DNA of 64,000 nt from an uncultured bacterium (GTDB taxonomy: Bacteria; Chloroflexota; Anaerolineae; J036; Brachytrichaceae), in contig CAIQQO010000201.1 in assembly GCA_903873965.1 (NCBI GenBank), positions 1 to 64,000 of the forward strand. Reading direction: 5' to 3'. The notes below the pieces were generated by a model. It did not search any database. It was not told where the DNA came from and was given only the letters and a program-made list of their open reading frames with translations. Both the position numbers and the translations under genes were made by a program. Below, one piece after another: positions 48,656 to 59,462 of the stretch. Position 1 is the first letter of the stretch; the number at the start of each line of letters is the position of its first letter.

Positions 48656-50641
48656 ATGGACAATCATAAGGGGCGATCCCGTGCTGCGCTAGGCATCGCC
48701 ATCATACTGATATTTTCGATTGGCTGGGTAGCGCTTCTTGCGCTCAACCTGGTGCCACAATTGCGCGGTGATTTTGGGTGGCGTTGGCCGTATGAGCTGC
48801 CTCAGGCTGCGACGCGGGTTCTACCTCTGGGCGGGGGCGTGATCTTCTTTATGGCTGTCGGCGCATGGCTGCAAGGGCGCCAACGTGCCCGCTGGCTGTT
48901 GTTCTGGTCTATCCTCGGCACTGTGGGCATCACGATGGCGGGACTGTACGTAAGCGAGTCGCCCTTGTTCAAGCTGTACGCCGTGGCGGTGAGTCCGGGC
49001 GTTACCAGTTGGCATTACGCCGCTGCGACGATCGTGGATATCGGGAAGACTTTGCAGAACTGGCCTGCATTCATGCAGGTGGCGGTGAAGTATTCAACCC
49101 ATCTGGGCATCGTTCCGCCAGGCGCTGTTCTGATCTATTATGAGTTCAACCAGTTATTGCAGGGCGTGCCCGCTGTAGCGCATATGCTGGCTGCGCCATT
49201 GCGTCTGGCGATGTGCCAGAATTTTGAACTGGCGCAATACAGTGACGCCCAGCTAGCCAGTGCGTGGTTCGGCATACTCATGCCCTTGTGGGCTGGACTT
49301 ACCGTGCTGCCCATGTATCGGCTGGCCATGCGCATGGTGGGAGAGAAGGCCGCGCGTTGGTGTGTGATCTGGTGGCCGCTGATTCCGGGAATCCTGATGT
49401 TTACTGGCTCGTGGAATACTCTTTTTCCACTGCTGGCTGTCTGTGACATACTCCTGTTGGTCGAAGGTCTATTACGCGGGCGGCGCTGGCTTGTCGTTGC
49501 CTCAGGGCTGCTGGCATCGCTGTTGACCTTTATCTCGTTCGCGTTCTTTCCTGTGCTTTTCCTCGCCGGCATGCTTGTGCTTGTTGGCTATCTTGCGCGC
49601 ACCAGTCTATATACTGCGTCGGCGCAAGCCTTTGCGCCTGGTCGGTTTCCCTGGCTTTGGCCGCTCGTTGTGGGCGTTTGTTACGGCGCAGGACTGCTTG
49701 TTGTGTGGGTGTTGTACGATGTCCTTGCCGGCGTGAGTTTTTTCGACGTGTTGCGTACCGCTTCATCGGCGCACCTGGCGATGGATCGTCCGTACTTGCC
49801 GTGGCTGTTCATGCATCTCTATGATTACTTCATCTTTACCGGCTGGCCTGTTATATTGCCGGCTCTCATGGCCGTTGCCGCAGCCGTGCTGACGTTGAAA
49901 CGACGGCAGGCGCTCAATACTGGCGCGCTATTGGCCTTGTCAGCAGGCGCCACATTGTTGCTGCTTGATCTCAGTGGCACGATGCGTGGCGAGTCGGGAC
50001 GCATTTTACAGTTCATGACGCCCTTCTTTCTGGTCAGTGCTGCCGGATGGTTGACCAGCGTGGCAAAGACGCGAGCTCAGCGTGCCGGCTGGCTCATTAC
50101 CCTTGCTCAGGGGCTGGTGGTCGTCGTCATGATATCCGTCCTGCGCGTCATGGGCGCAGAGTTTATTACGCCTGCGCCCGTCGCGTCGCCTGAACTGGTG
50201 CAAGCATCGCCGCGCGAGAGTTTCCCCAATGGCGCTCTTTTTGCGCAAGCGCTCAAGCTCAATACCTTTTCTGGCTATGTATCGGATGCGGTCGATGCGC
50301 AAGGCGTTAGCCGGCCCGTGTTGAATGTGTGGCTGGAATGGCAATCGAGCGGGCAGGTGGATACGCCATACTGGATGTCCCTGCTGCCCGTCGCGCCTGA
50401 CGGTACACTCGGGCAAGCCGTACTGCGACAGCCATTCGACACCAGGTACCCCATCACGTGTTGGTTGCCCCGCAGTGGCGTCATCCGCGAGCAATTCACA
50501 GTCACTTTACCCGCTACGACCAAAGAGGGTGGGTATTGGGTCAGCCTGTCGTTGCTTGATCGCACTGGCAAACCTGCGTCCGTGGTTATGCCGGATGGGT
50601 CGCTCGATACACAGACTGGTCTTGGTGCCTTTGATCGCTGA
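48656..50641 (+). CDS. Large polytopic membrane protein (GT-C/mannosyltransferase-like), paralogue B
   Basis: 661 aa; colinear with 44063..46057 product (CQNFELAQYSDAQLASAWFGILMPLWAGLTVLPMY). Confidence 0.65.
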   Translation: MDNHKGRSRAALGIAIILIFSIGWVALLALNLVPQLRGDFGWRWPYELPQAATRVLPLGGGVIFFMAVGAWLQGRQRARWLLFWSILGTVGITMAGLYVSESPLFKLYAVAVSPGVTSWHYAAATIVDIGKTLQNWPAFMQVAVKYSTHLGIVPPGAVLIYYEFNQLLQGVPAVAHMLAAPLRLAMCQNFELAQYSDAQLASAWFGILMPLWAGLTVLPMYRLAMRMVGEKAARWCVIWWPLIPGILMFTGSWNTLFPLLAVCDILLLVEGLLRGRRWLVVASGLLASLLTFISFAFFPVLFLAGMLVLVGYLARTSLYTASAQAFAPGRFPWLWPLVVGVCYGAGLLVVWVLYDVLAGVSFFDVLRTASSAHLAMDRPYLPWLFMHLYDYFIFTGWPVILPALMAVAAAVLTLKRRQALNTGALLALSAGATLLLLDLSGTMRGESGRILQFMTPFFLVSAAGWLTSVAKTRAQRAGWLITLAQGLVVVVMISVLRVMGAEFITPAPVASPELVQASPRESFPNGALFAQALKLNTFSGYVSDAVDAQGVSRPVLNVWLEWQSSGQVDTPYWMSLLPVAPDGTLGQAVLRQPFDTRYPITCWLPRSGVIREQFTVTLPATTKEGGYWVSLSLLDRTGKPASVVMPDGSLDTQTGLGAFDR

Positions 50642-50750
50642 TAAGAACATTAAAATATGATTAAAAATCCAGGTCATACGTAGTAATACGTATTGTTGGT
50701 AAATTGGGTGCATACCATAATACCTTTGCGTCTGGGGGGCGGGGTTATTT

Positions 50751-50788
50751 GGTGTGCGAGCTGGTATATCAGCTCGTACACCCTTTTT
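50751..50788 (+). terminator. Rho-independent terminator after paralogue B
   Basis: GGTGTGCGAGCTG-gtatat-CAGCTCGTACACC followed by CTTTTT. Confidence 0.82.
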
Positions 50789-50815
50789 CGAGAGCATCGC
50801 CTATACTCTGCCATA

Positions 50816-51532
50816 ATGAAAACCATAGGTCTGATAGGCGGTATGTCCTGGGAGTCTTCTCTGGAATACTATCGCATCATCAACGAAACTGTCCGCGATA
50901 CGGTGGGTGGGTTTCACTCAGCCCGTTGCCTGATGTACTCAGTCGACTTTGCCGATATTGAAGTGCTGCAACATGAAGGTCGTTGGGACGAAGCGGCTGC
51001 GGTGCTTATTGACGCTGCTCAACGCCTTGAACGTGGGGGCGCCGAATTTATTGTGTTGTGCACCAACACCATGCACAAACTGGCCGACAGCATGAGCGCC
51101 GGCATGCGCATCCCGCTGCTGCATATTGCCGACGCGACAGCCGAACAGATTGTTGCGCGCGGATATCATACCATCGGCCTGCTGGGCACGCGCTTCACGA
51201 TGGAAGAGGACTTTTACAAAGGTCGCCTGGCGAATCGATACGGATTGCGCGTACTCATCCCTTCCAGCGAAGAACGCGCCCTGATCCACCGCGTTATCTA
51301 CGAGGAACTCATATTGGGACAGATCAAACCGGCTTCGCGTGACGGCTATCTGAAGGTTATTCAGAACCTCATTGCACAAGGCGCCGAAGGCGTCATTCTT
51401 GGCTGCACTGAAATCGGCTTACTCGTCCATGATGGCGACAGCGCTGTTCCGCTTTTCGACACTACTCATATCCATGCATTGGCTGCGGTGAGTTATGCTC
51501 AGTCTCTCGAGGCATCTCCAATCCCCAATTGA
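50816..51532 (+). CDS. Aspartate/glutamate racemase family protein
   Basis: MKTIGLIGGMSWESSLEYYRIINE, FIVLCTNTMHK, GVILGCTEIGLL; start at 50816. Confidence 0.93.
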   Translation: MKTIGLIGGMSWESSLEYYRIINETVRDTVGGFHSARCLMYSVDFADIEVLQHEGRWDEAAAVLIDAAQRLERGGAEFIVLCTNTMHKLADSMSAGMRIPLLHIADATAEQIVARGYHTIGLLGTRFTMEEDFYKGRLANRYGLRVLIPSSEERALIHRVIYEELILGQIKPASRDGYLKVIQNLIAQGAEGVILGCTEIGLLVHDGDSAVPLFDTTHIHALAAVSYAQSLEASPIPN

Positions 51533-52294
51533 TTAAGGGTACAAGTAGGGATTCTCTGGTTGCTGTGCCGGTTCAATCTTGTCTGGGATAATGACCGGTA
51601 CACCTTCGCCTGCAAACTGGCCGGCCTTAAACTTCCCTGTCACGTGGATCCAACTGTCATTGGTCAATGTTGATGCCGCACTGGTCTGCACCAGCAATCC
51701 CAGGGCTGATGCATCGGCGACGCAACAACTGATGGCGAAGCGCGATACCCAGATTTGATCCGCGCCATTGCGTGGATCGCGGTACACAAAGCCGATGACA
51801 TCCACCACCTGGCCATTGAACGAGGCTGGATCAGGATTCTTAGTGAATTCATTGAGCCAGTCGAGGATATTCTTTGGCCCCGTGGCAGCGCGCTGTGCCG
51901 TTGTGACGCTCCCGGCGCGTTGTGGGGCGCTTAACCCAATACCGCGGCTGTTGACGGCACTGGCTCCCAGCGGACGCGCCGGAACGAACAGCCCCAGCAA
52001 CATCGGGATCGCCATGATCGCTAGCGCGCCCCACGAAATGCCGTGATGGTGGTCGTGGGCATGATCGTGCTCCTCCTCATTGCCCCTTCTTCCCTGCCTC
52101 CCCTCGATCAGTCGATATACCATCGTGAGTGCGAGTGCAGACAGGATCAGGACGGCGATGAACGATAACCACGCAAAACGTTGATTGATGTAAAACGCCA
52201 ACGTACCATCGCTGATTTTCGTGTAGAACATCAAGCCCAATCCGCTGAGGATCAAGGCTTTGAGGATTGTTTCCGGTCTATTCATGGTCTTCAC
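51533..52294 (-). CDS. TIGR03943-type membrane protein (permease partner)
   Basis: His-rich EEEHDHAHDHHHG loop; FVYRDPRNGADQIWVSRFAISCCVADASALGLLV. Confidence 0.85.
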   Translation of the reverse strand: MKTMNRPETILKALILSGLGLMFYTKISDGTLAFYINQRFAWLSFIAVLILSALALTMVYRLIEGRQGRRGNEEEHDHAHDHHHGISWGALAIMAIPMLLGLFVPARPLGASAVNSRGIGLSAPQRAGSVTTAQRAATGPKNILDWLNEFTKNPDPASFNGQVVDVIGFVYRDPRNGADQIWVSRFAISCCVADASALGLLVQTSAASTLTNDSWIHVTGKFKAGQFAGEGVPVIIPDKIEPAQQPENPYLYP

Positions 52295-53332
52295 CTACCA
52301 TCCCAGGTTCAAATTGATCACCAGCCCGATCAAAATCGCAGCGAGCAGCGGTAGAACGAACAGGTAAGCCACTGTTTTGCGGTGGAAAACGCCGAGAAAC
52401 ATCAAGATGCTCTTAATGTCAACCATCGGGCCAAAAACCAAAAACGCAATAATGGACCCGCTCGTGAACGTCCTGACAAAGTACAGCGCAATAAAGGCGT
52501 CGACGGTGCTGCATACTGAGAGAACGAATGCCAGCGCGCACAACGCAATGACGGATGTGATGGGGCTGGTGCCAATGCTGATCAACACTTGCTGCGGGAT
52601 CAGGCTTTGCATCGTTGTGGCGATCAAAGAACCAACCACCAGGTAGCGTCCCATGTCGAAAAACTCATCGGCCGCAATGCCAAATGACCGTTGTAGTCGG
52701 GTTGAAAATGACTCGATTTTGATGGATTCAATCGGTATCAGGTCGGTTGAACCGCCTATGATAGGCGCGAGCGTTGCCGGACGTACCACCTTGAGCAGGT
52801 CAGGTTGCGCCGTGAACACAAGCCCAATCCCCATAGCGATCACAAAGGTAAATCCGATGCGCGCCCAGAAAATAGTTGACAATCCAAATGCCGCGTAGGT
52901 GCTTGCGATCACTACCGGGTTCAGAACCGGCGCGCCAAGGATAAATGCAATGCCAACCGATGTGGGCAGACCTTTCTGATACAGGCGCCGCACGACGGGC
53001 ACGACGCCGCATTCACATACGGGGAAAATCATACCGAGCAACGCCCCCATGGCCGTGGCGATGTATTTGTTGCGCGGAATGACGCGCGCCATGTCGTCGG
53101 GTGTGACGAACACCGAGATCAAACCAGCGACGATGGAGCCTAGCAGCAGGAACGGGGCTGCTTCGATGAACAGTCCTACAAATGTTGTCACATAGTTCTG
53201 CGCCATGTCAGGCAGGTTGATCGCAGGCGTCATGCCGAGTACCGGTAGCAGATTGTCCAGCAAGAAGGTGCCAAGCAGGATGACCAGTACCAGCAACACA
53301 AAAGACAACAAGCGTTTGCGAGTCATTTCCAT
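52295..53332 (-). CDS. Permease, UPF0718/YraQ family
   Basis: FPVCECGVVPVVRRLYQKGLPTSVGIAFILGAPVLNPVVIAST; start set to 53332. Confidence 0.92.
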   Translation of the reverse strand: MEMTRKRLLSFVLLVLVILLGTFLLDNLLPVLGMTPAINLPDMAQNYVTTFVGLFIEAAPFLLLGSIVAGLISVFVTPDDMARVIPRNKYIATAMGALLGMIFPVCECGVVPVVRRLYQKGLPTSVGIAFILGAPVLNPVVIASTYAAFGLSTIFWARIGFTFVIAMGIGLVFTAQPDLLKVVRPATLAPIIGGSTDLIPIESIKIESFSTRLQRSFGIAADEFFDMGRYLVVGSLIATTMQSLIPQQVLISIGTSPITSVIALCALAFVLSVCSTVDAFIALYFVRTFTSGSIIAFLVFGPMVDIKSILMFLGVFHRKTVAYLFVLPLLAAILIGLVINLNLGW

Positions 53333-53339
53333 GGATGCT

Positions 53340-54686
53340 TTACGACGAAACAGCCTTAAGGTTCTGACGCATGGCAGGCAGGCTGCGCAGACCAAGCCAC
53401 GCTGTCTGTAGAATCATGCCGGTGCAGAATGCCACGAGCCCGATGTAAATACCGCTGATGGTCGAAAACATCACGCCGGCAATCAGGATGCCGCCAACGA
53501 CGACCAGATAGACGATGACGGATTCCGTGATACCGCGCGTGCGACGGCTGTGCAGAATCGTTCCCTGGAACCAGCTCTGCAAGGCTGCCATGGCAGGCAT
53601 GGGCAGCACCAGCCACAATCCGATTCGGGCTATATCAGCCAGATTGGGTGGTAACGCCGCGAGGCGGCTGAACCACAATTGTGACAAGGGCGTGGCTGCA
53701 ATGCCGATGAGCAGCGCGGTGGTGATTACCAGAACAATGGCCATGAACGTGCGCAGCGAACGGGCAGCGCCGGGGCGATCGAGGAACGTGACGACGACCT
53801 CGTTAAGCGCAATCCCGGGGCTTTGCAGCATAAAAAGGAGTCCATGAATGACCGGCCATACAGCCAGCGAAATGATGGGATTGGGCATGCGGCTGAGCGC
53901 CGCGCTGCCCAGTGGTTCAATTAACAGGCTGATCAACGCGGTCATGACCAGCGGCACATAGAAGGTGAAAAAGCTGCGCGCGGTGAGTGCGGGTTCAACG
54001 GCAGGCGCCGCCCTGAGCTTTTCGCGCAAGACGGGTTGCACACGCCAGCCGATGAAGATGGCTTCTGCCAGTACGCCTATTCCAACGGCTGCCGCGCCAA
54101 CCGCCGCGCCGGGCATGGCAGTGGCGAAGAAGCCGATGGCCAGCGCGATAATCTCGGACCCCAGCCGAACCATGGTGCCTGCGCCAATATCGCGTGAGTG
54201 GCCAAATCGGATCAAAACGCCCTGATTAAAACGGCGATAGGCGATGGACCATGACCACGGCAGCATGAACATCAGCCCCAGCCGGCCAGGCTCAACGATC
54301 TCAGCTGGCGCACCTAAGATGCCTTGCACGACCAGGTTGTAGACAGGCGTAAAGGCGACGACAAACTGCACTATCGTGAGGATCAAGCCCGCGATTCGCA
54401 TGAACTTGCGGATTTTCACATACGAAGCCCAGTCCTTGCTCAATGTCGTCGACGCCGCCAGTAGCATGATGATGGGCGACTCCATAATCAACGCCAGCGG
54501 CAGCACAATGCCACCGTAAGCGGCGAGGTTGATTTCGGGATTGGGCAAACGCGCCATAACGGCGCTGACAGCCGGCAATTCGATGGCCATCAGTAGCCAG
54601 CTCGCGGCTAGAGGCCACCACGTTTTGATAATGCGGCGGATCTGGGTGGCTTGTGTTTCGGATGAAGTAGTGGGGATTGCGGTCAT
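53340..54686 (-). CDS. Polytopic membrane protein, MATE/MOP-flippase-like
   Basis: About 12 TM segments; internal repeat ARLPNPEINLAAYGGIVLPLALIMESPI vs SRMPNPIISLAVWPVIHGLLFMLQSPG. Confidence 0.7.
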   Translation of the reverse strand: MTAIPTTSSETQATQIRRIIKTWWPLAASWLLMAIELPAVSAVMARLPNPEINLAAYGGIVLPLALIMESPIIMLLAASTTLSKDWASYVKIRKFMRIAGLILTIVQFVVAFTPVYNLVVQGILGAPAEIVEPGRLGLMFMLPWSWSIAYRRFNQGVLIRFGHSRDIGAGTMVRLGSEIIALAIGFFATAMPGAAVGAAAVGIGVLAEAIFIGWRVQPVLREKLRAAPAVEPALTARSFFTFYVPLVMTALISLLIEPLGSAALSRMPNPIISLAVWPVIHGLLFMLQSPGIALNEVVVTFLDRPGAARSLRTFMAIVLVITTALLIGIAATPLSQLWFSRLAALPPNLADIARIGLWLVLPMPAMAALQSWFQGTILHSRRTRGITESVIVYLVVVGGILIAGVMFSTISGIYIGLVAFCTGMILQTAWLGLRSLPAMRQNLKAVSS

Positions 54687-54703
54687 GTGACCGCTAGTAT
54701 AGT

Positions 54704-54736
54704 GGATGTCAGACATCGTGTTGATGTCTGACATCC
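54704..54736. promoter_or_regulatory. Perfect 14-bp inverted repeat / paired operator upstream of MATE-like gene
   Basis: GGATGTCAGACATC-gtgtt-GATGTCTGACATCC; each arm itself a near-palindrome GATGTCWGACATC. Confidence 0.65.
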
Positions 54737-54750
54737 GTACTGACAGGAGA

Positions 54751-55797
54751 CTATTTCACGACAGGCGCTGCTTTGGCAGCATCGTTCGGGATGGTCAAGG
54801 CCGCATAAACATACGCAGTCTTGCCGTTATAGGTAATCTGATACCAGGTGCCTGTGCCCGCAATGCCGGTCACGGGCAGAATTTGGCCCTTGGTTGCTAC
54901 ACCAACAATGTTGGTGTCGTTGATTTCGGGCGTGCTGCGGACGTTCAACCCGACGTTGGAGTTCGCAATCGTCTGGGCGCTGCCGGAATTGGCTGCGACA
55001 ACGGGAACCACTGCACTGGAATTGCCATCAACGGCCGAGGGGACGAAGCCGGCGCCATTGCAGATGCCAGGTCCGCTCGCTGGGAGCACTTCGAAGCACG
55101 AGTCATCCGCGTAGATGTCGTTGTGTTCCACCGGAATGTCAGCATTAGACTGGATTAGCACCAGCACGCTGCTATTGGTCGGCGTCGCGTCAACGGATAT
55201 TTGCGCGTACTTATCGTAAGGTTGGGCCCAGTCAGAGCACTTCAGCGCGGGGCTGACCATGTTACGCGGTCCGCCATCCACTTGAATGCATACGCGAACC
55301 TTGAGGTTGCCATCTTTAGTCGATCTGGCAGGCGTGAGGTTTTCATTGCTGGACCACAATTGCACCCAGGAAGTGAAGCGCATGGGTTTGCCAACAGGCA
55401 CGTTATTCACAACCTGCATGATGCCGGCAGCATGATTCAGCGCGAAGTAGTTAAACCATCGATCAGCGCCGCCCCCAGTGTGTACGCGCTCGGGGTAAAT
55501 GCTGGCAAATACGGGGCGGAATTCGGGCGTGCGGTAGTGTTGATCGCGCGCATCAACTCCGGGAGGTGACTCTTCCCAGAATCCCACCCAGCTCCAAGTT
55601 ACATTGATCTCACCGCGCCCGCCAAAATACACGCCCGGGTGCTCGTGGCTTGGATTGCTGAGCAGGTTAAGCCCAGGTCCCCACGGCTCTTGAACTGTCG
55701 TCTTGGCCAGTACCGGCGTCGCATTCATTGCTAGTGCGAGCGCACTGGCAGCAATGGCGGAAGCGGCTCCGCTACGGATTATCTTCTCGAACTTCAT
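54751..55797 (-). CDS. Secreted protein with bacterial SH3-like domain
   Basis: Signal peptide; C-term IANSNVGLNVRSTPEINDTNIVGVATKGQILPVTGIAGTGTWYQITYNGKTAYVYAAL. Confidence 0.8.
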   Translation of the reverse strand: MKFEKIIRSGAASAIAASALALAMNATPVLAKTTVQEPWGPGLNLLSNPSHEHPGVYFGGRGEINVTWSWVGFWEESPPGVDARDQHYRTPEFRPVFASIYPERVHTGGGADRWFNYFALNHAAGIMQVVNNVPVGKPMRFTSWVQLWSSNENLTPARSTKDGNLKVRVCIQVDGGPRNMVSPALKCSDWAQPYDKYAQISVDATPTNSSVLVLIQSNADIPVEHNDIYADDSCFEVLPASGPGICNGAGFVPSAVDGNSSAVVPVVAANSGSAQTIANSNVGLNVRSTPEINDTNIVGVATKGQILPVTGIAGTGTWYQITYNGKTAYVYAALTIPNDAAKAAPVVK

Positions 55798-55934
55798 ATA
55801 TATTAGCCTTCTCCTCATGAAAGTAACGGAATCTACAAGGTGGTAGTTATACCATAGTCAATTGTCTAAATGCCTACTCTACGGCTACGATATATAAACG
55901 CGGATACAGCATTTGAGTAGTGACCGATAACAAA

Positions 55935-55967
55935 ACAGCCCCGCATGCAGTGAGCATACAGGGCTGT
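55935..55967 (-). terminator. groEL terminator
   Basis: On - strand ACAGCCCTGTATGC-tcact-GCATGCGGGGCTGT then TTTTG. Confidence 0.75.
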
Positions 55968-55991
55968 TGTTGTTTGAATGAGAACGGTGAC

Positions 55992-57641
<1,650 letters not shown>

Positions 57642-57668
57642 CTACTCTCCTAAGAGTGAACGGAATTA

Positions 57669-57983
57669 CTATTCCACGACCGCCAGAATATCGCTCTCTT
57701 TCAGGATGAGCAGTTTGCGGCCATCAACCTTGACTTCGGTGCCGGCGTACTTCGCGTACAGCACCTGATCGCCGACTTTGACGTCCATTGGCAAACGCTT
57801 GCCATCGTCATCAGAGCGGCCGGGGCCAGTCGCCAGGATCAAACCCTTTTGGGGCTTCTCTTTGGCTGTCTCGGGGAGCACCAGTTTGCCACCGGCAAAG
57901 GTCTGCTCGTCTTCATCGACAGACTCGATCACTACGCGGTCCGCTAATGGGCGTAGGTTCAACTTTCCTTCAGTTTTCGCCAT
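57669..57983 (-). CDS. groES: 10 kDa co-chaperonin GroES
   Basis: [11 protein letters not shown]...[25 protein letters not shown]; start 57983 preceded by GGAGG. Confidence 0.98.
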   Translation of the reverse strand: MAKTEGKLNLRPLADRVVIESVDEDEQTFAGGKLVLPETAKEKPQKGLILATGPGRSDDDGKRLPMDVKVGDQVLYAKYAGTEVKVDGRKLLILKESDILAVVE

Positions 57984-58052
57984 CTTAAAATCCTCCGAAT
58001 TGATTGATGGTGGCTTCTTAGCACCATCATTTTTCAACTGAGTGTCTTGCAT

Positions 58053-58078
58053 TTAGCACTCATTGTTCTGAGTGCTAA
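58053..58078. promoter_or_regulatory. CIRCE-like element 1 (HrcA operator) with 8-nt spacer
   Basis: TTAGCACTC-attgttct-GAGTGCTAA, perfect 9-bp arms. Confidence 0.9.
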
Positions 58079-58089
58079 CAACGGGTCAG

Positions 58090-58118
58090 ATCATAGCATC
58101 CGGACTAACGGTTGTCAA
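58090..58118 (-). promoter_or_regulatory. groESL sigma70 promoter
   Basis: On - strand TTGACA-N17-TATGAT. Confidence 0.85.
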
Positions 58119-58125
58119 GGGGTTT

Positions 58126-58152
58126 TTAGCAATCTAGTTAATAGAGTGCTAA
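58126..58152. promoter_or_regulatory. CIRCE-like element 2 with canonical 9-nt spacer, one arm mismatch
   Basis: TTAGCAATC-tagttaata-GAGTGCTAA. Confidence 0.8.
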
Positions 58153-58335
58153 AGAGAAGGCAGAAGTCAGAGATCAGAGACTAGATATTAGAAATCAGAA
58201 GCAAGAGACAAGAGATAAGAAGCAAGAGGAACACTCTGATGACAAATGGTCACTTCGAGCAAGCTGGTTTCCCCCGACAAGACCTATGTCACGTCCAACA
58301 CCACTAACCGTCCCAACGACTCTCTTCATTACGTT

Positions 58336-58851
58336 TCACGTTTCATGCCCCAGATCCTCAATCATGCCCCAATATGCCATCATCGTCCAGATATCGGGTA
58401 GCTGGGTGAACCATACCACGGGAAAGCTAAGCTCCACGATGGCAGTAGAGAAGTGCAGGTCGGCCACATCAGGTGGAATAAGGTCATACTTCCATGCTGC
58501 ATTTGCCTGATACAGGAAGAAGCGACCGCTATCGGCCTCAATCTGCCAATATTCAAGCATGTGCGCACGTGCGTAGAGTGCCTGCAGTTTCTTGCGGACA
58601 GGCTGCGGTGTTTGCCGGTGAATGATATCAATTGCCAGAAGTGGCGCGCTGGCAGTGTCATCAGGCATGGCAGGATTGCCGGCGACGAACATGACATCAG
58701 GCGCGAGTATATTGTCGCCGCCAGCCTGAATCAGCGCACCTTTTCCAATGACCGTCCCAAGCTTGTAGGCGTCTACCGGTATGGCAAGCAGGTTGACGCA
58801 CCATGACTGCATTCTTGCCTGCTGCGTGGCGGTACTGGGTGTAAATTCCAT
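58336..58851 (-). CDS. Uma2-family (PD-(D/E)XK-like) protein
   Basis: ILAPDVMFVAGN, PLLAIDIIHRQT, KKLQALYARAHMLEYWQIEADSGRFFLYQ. Confidence 0.75.
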   Translation of the reverse strand: MEFTPSTATQQARMQSWCVNLLAIPVDAYKLGTVIGKGALIQAGGDNILAPDVMFVAGNPAMPDDTASAPLLAIDIIHRQTPQPVRKKLQALYARAHMLEYWQIEADSGRFFLYQANAAWKYDLIPPDVADLHFSTAIVELSFPVVWFTQLPDIWTMMAYWGMIEDLGHET

Positions 58852-58859
58852 AGGAAATT

Positions 58860-59453
58860 CTACTTTGTCATCAACGCGAACGCTTTGTGCCAATCGGTGG
58901 CAATCATGATCTGCGCCTCTTTGAGTGTCATTTCGCCGGAACAGACCTGATCATGCAAAAAGTTCTCCACCTTGTCTTTTTCCCGAAATCCCGGTTTTGG
59001 AGCAGCTAATTCCGGCCACAGGTTGGAGATATCGTTTGAACCGCCCAGTTCAAGGCTGACAAGGTGATCCACTTCGTACTCGCCTGCTGTGCGGCTTTTG
59101 ATGCCATAAGAAGCGTAGACTGCATTCTTGAGGCTTTCCGGCACATTACGAACCGATTTTGAGTAGCCCGGGACGCATATCATGGCTTTGGTAGCATCCG
59201 GGAAAATATCACCCGGGGTGCAGCCGTGATCCTGCACGCCGCCAGACGCCTTGCAGCCACTGGTCTTCGTTTGTACGCCCCATTTGTACGACGTGGCGGG
59301 CACGGCAGTTTTCTTTACCGTGCCCGTTTGTGGGACGGAGGTGCCGCTATCGGTTGATGTGTCGGCAGGAAGATCATTGGGTACGACAATCGTGCATCCA
59401 GTTGCACTGACCAGCATCACAACGCAGGCAAGAAGCAGGAACCATCTTCGCAT
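58860..59453 (-). CDS. Lipoprotein with HNH-like endonuclease domain
   Basis: Lipobox VSATGC; EYEVDHLVSLELGGSNDISNLWPE HNH-like motif. Confidence 0.7.
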   Translation of the reverse strand: MRRWFLLLACVVMLVSATGCTIVVPNDLPADTSTDSGTSVPQTGTVKKTAVPATSYKWGVQTKTSGCKASGGVQDHGCTPGDIFPDATKAMICVPGYSKSVRNVPESLKNAVYASYGIKSRTAGEYEVDHLVSLELGGSNDISNLWPELAAPKPGFREKDKVENFLHDQVCSGEMTLKEAQIMIATDWHKAFALMTK

Positions 59454-59462
59454 ATCAAAACC

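Noticed and set aside
53333-53395. Overlap of YraQ permease ORF with the MATE-like gene
   Set aside because: Artefact of the longest-ORF start; ATG at 53332 removes the overlap.
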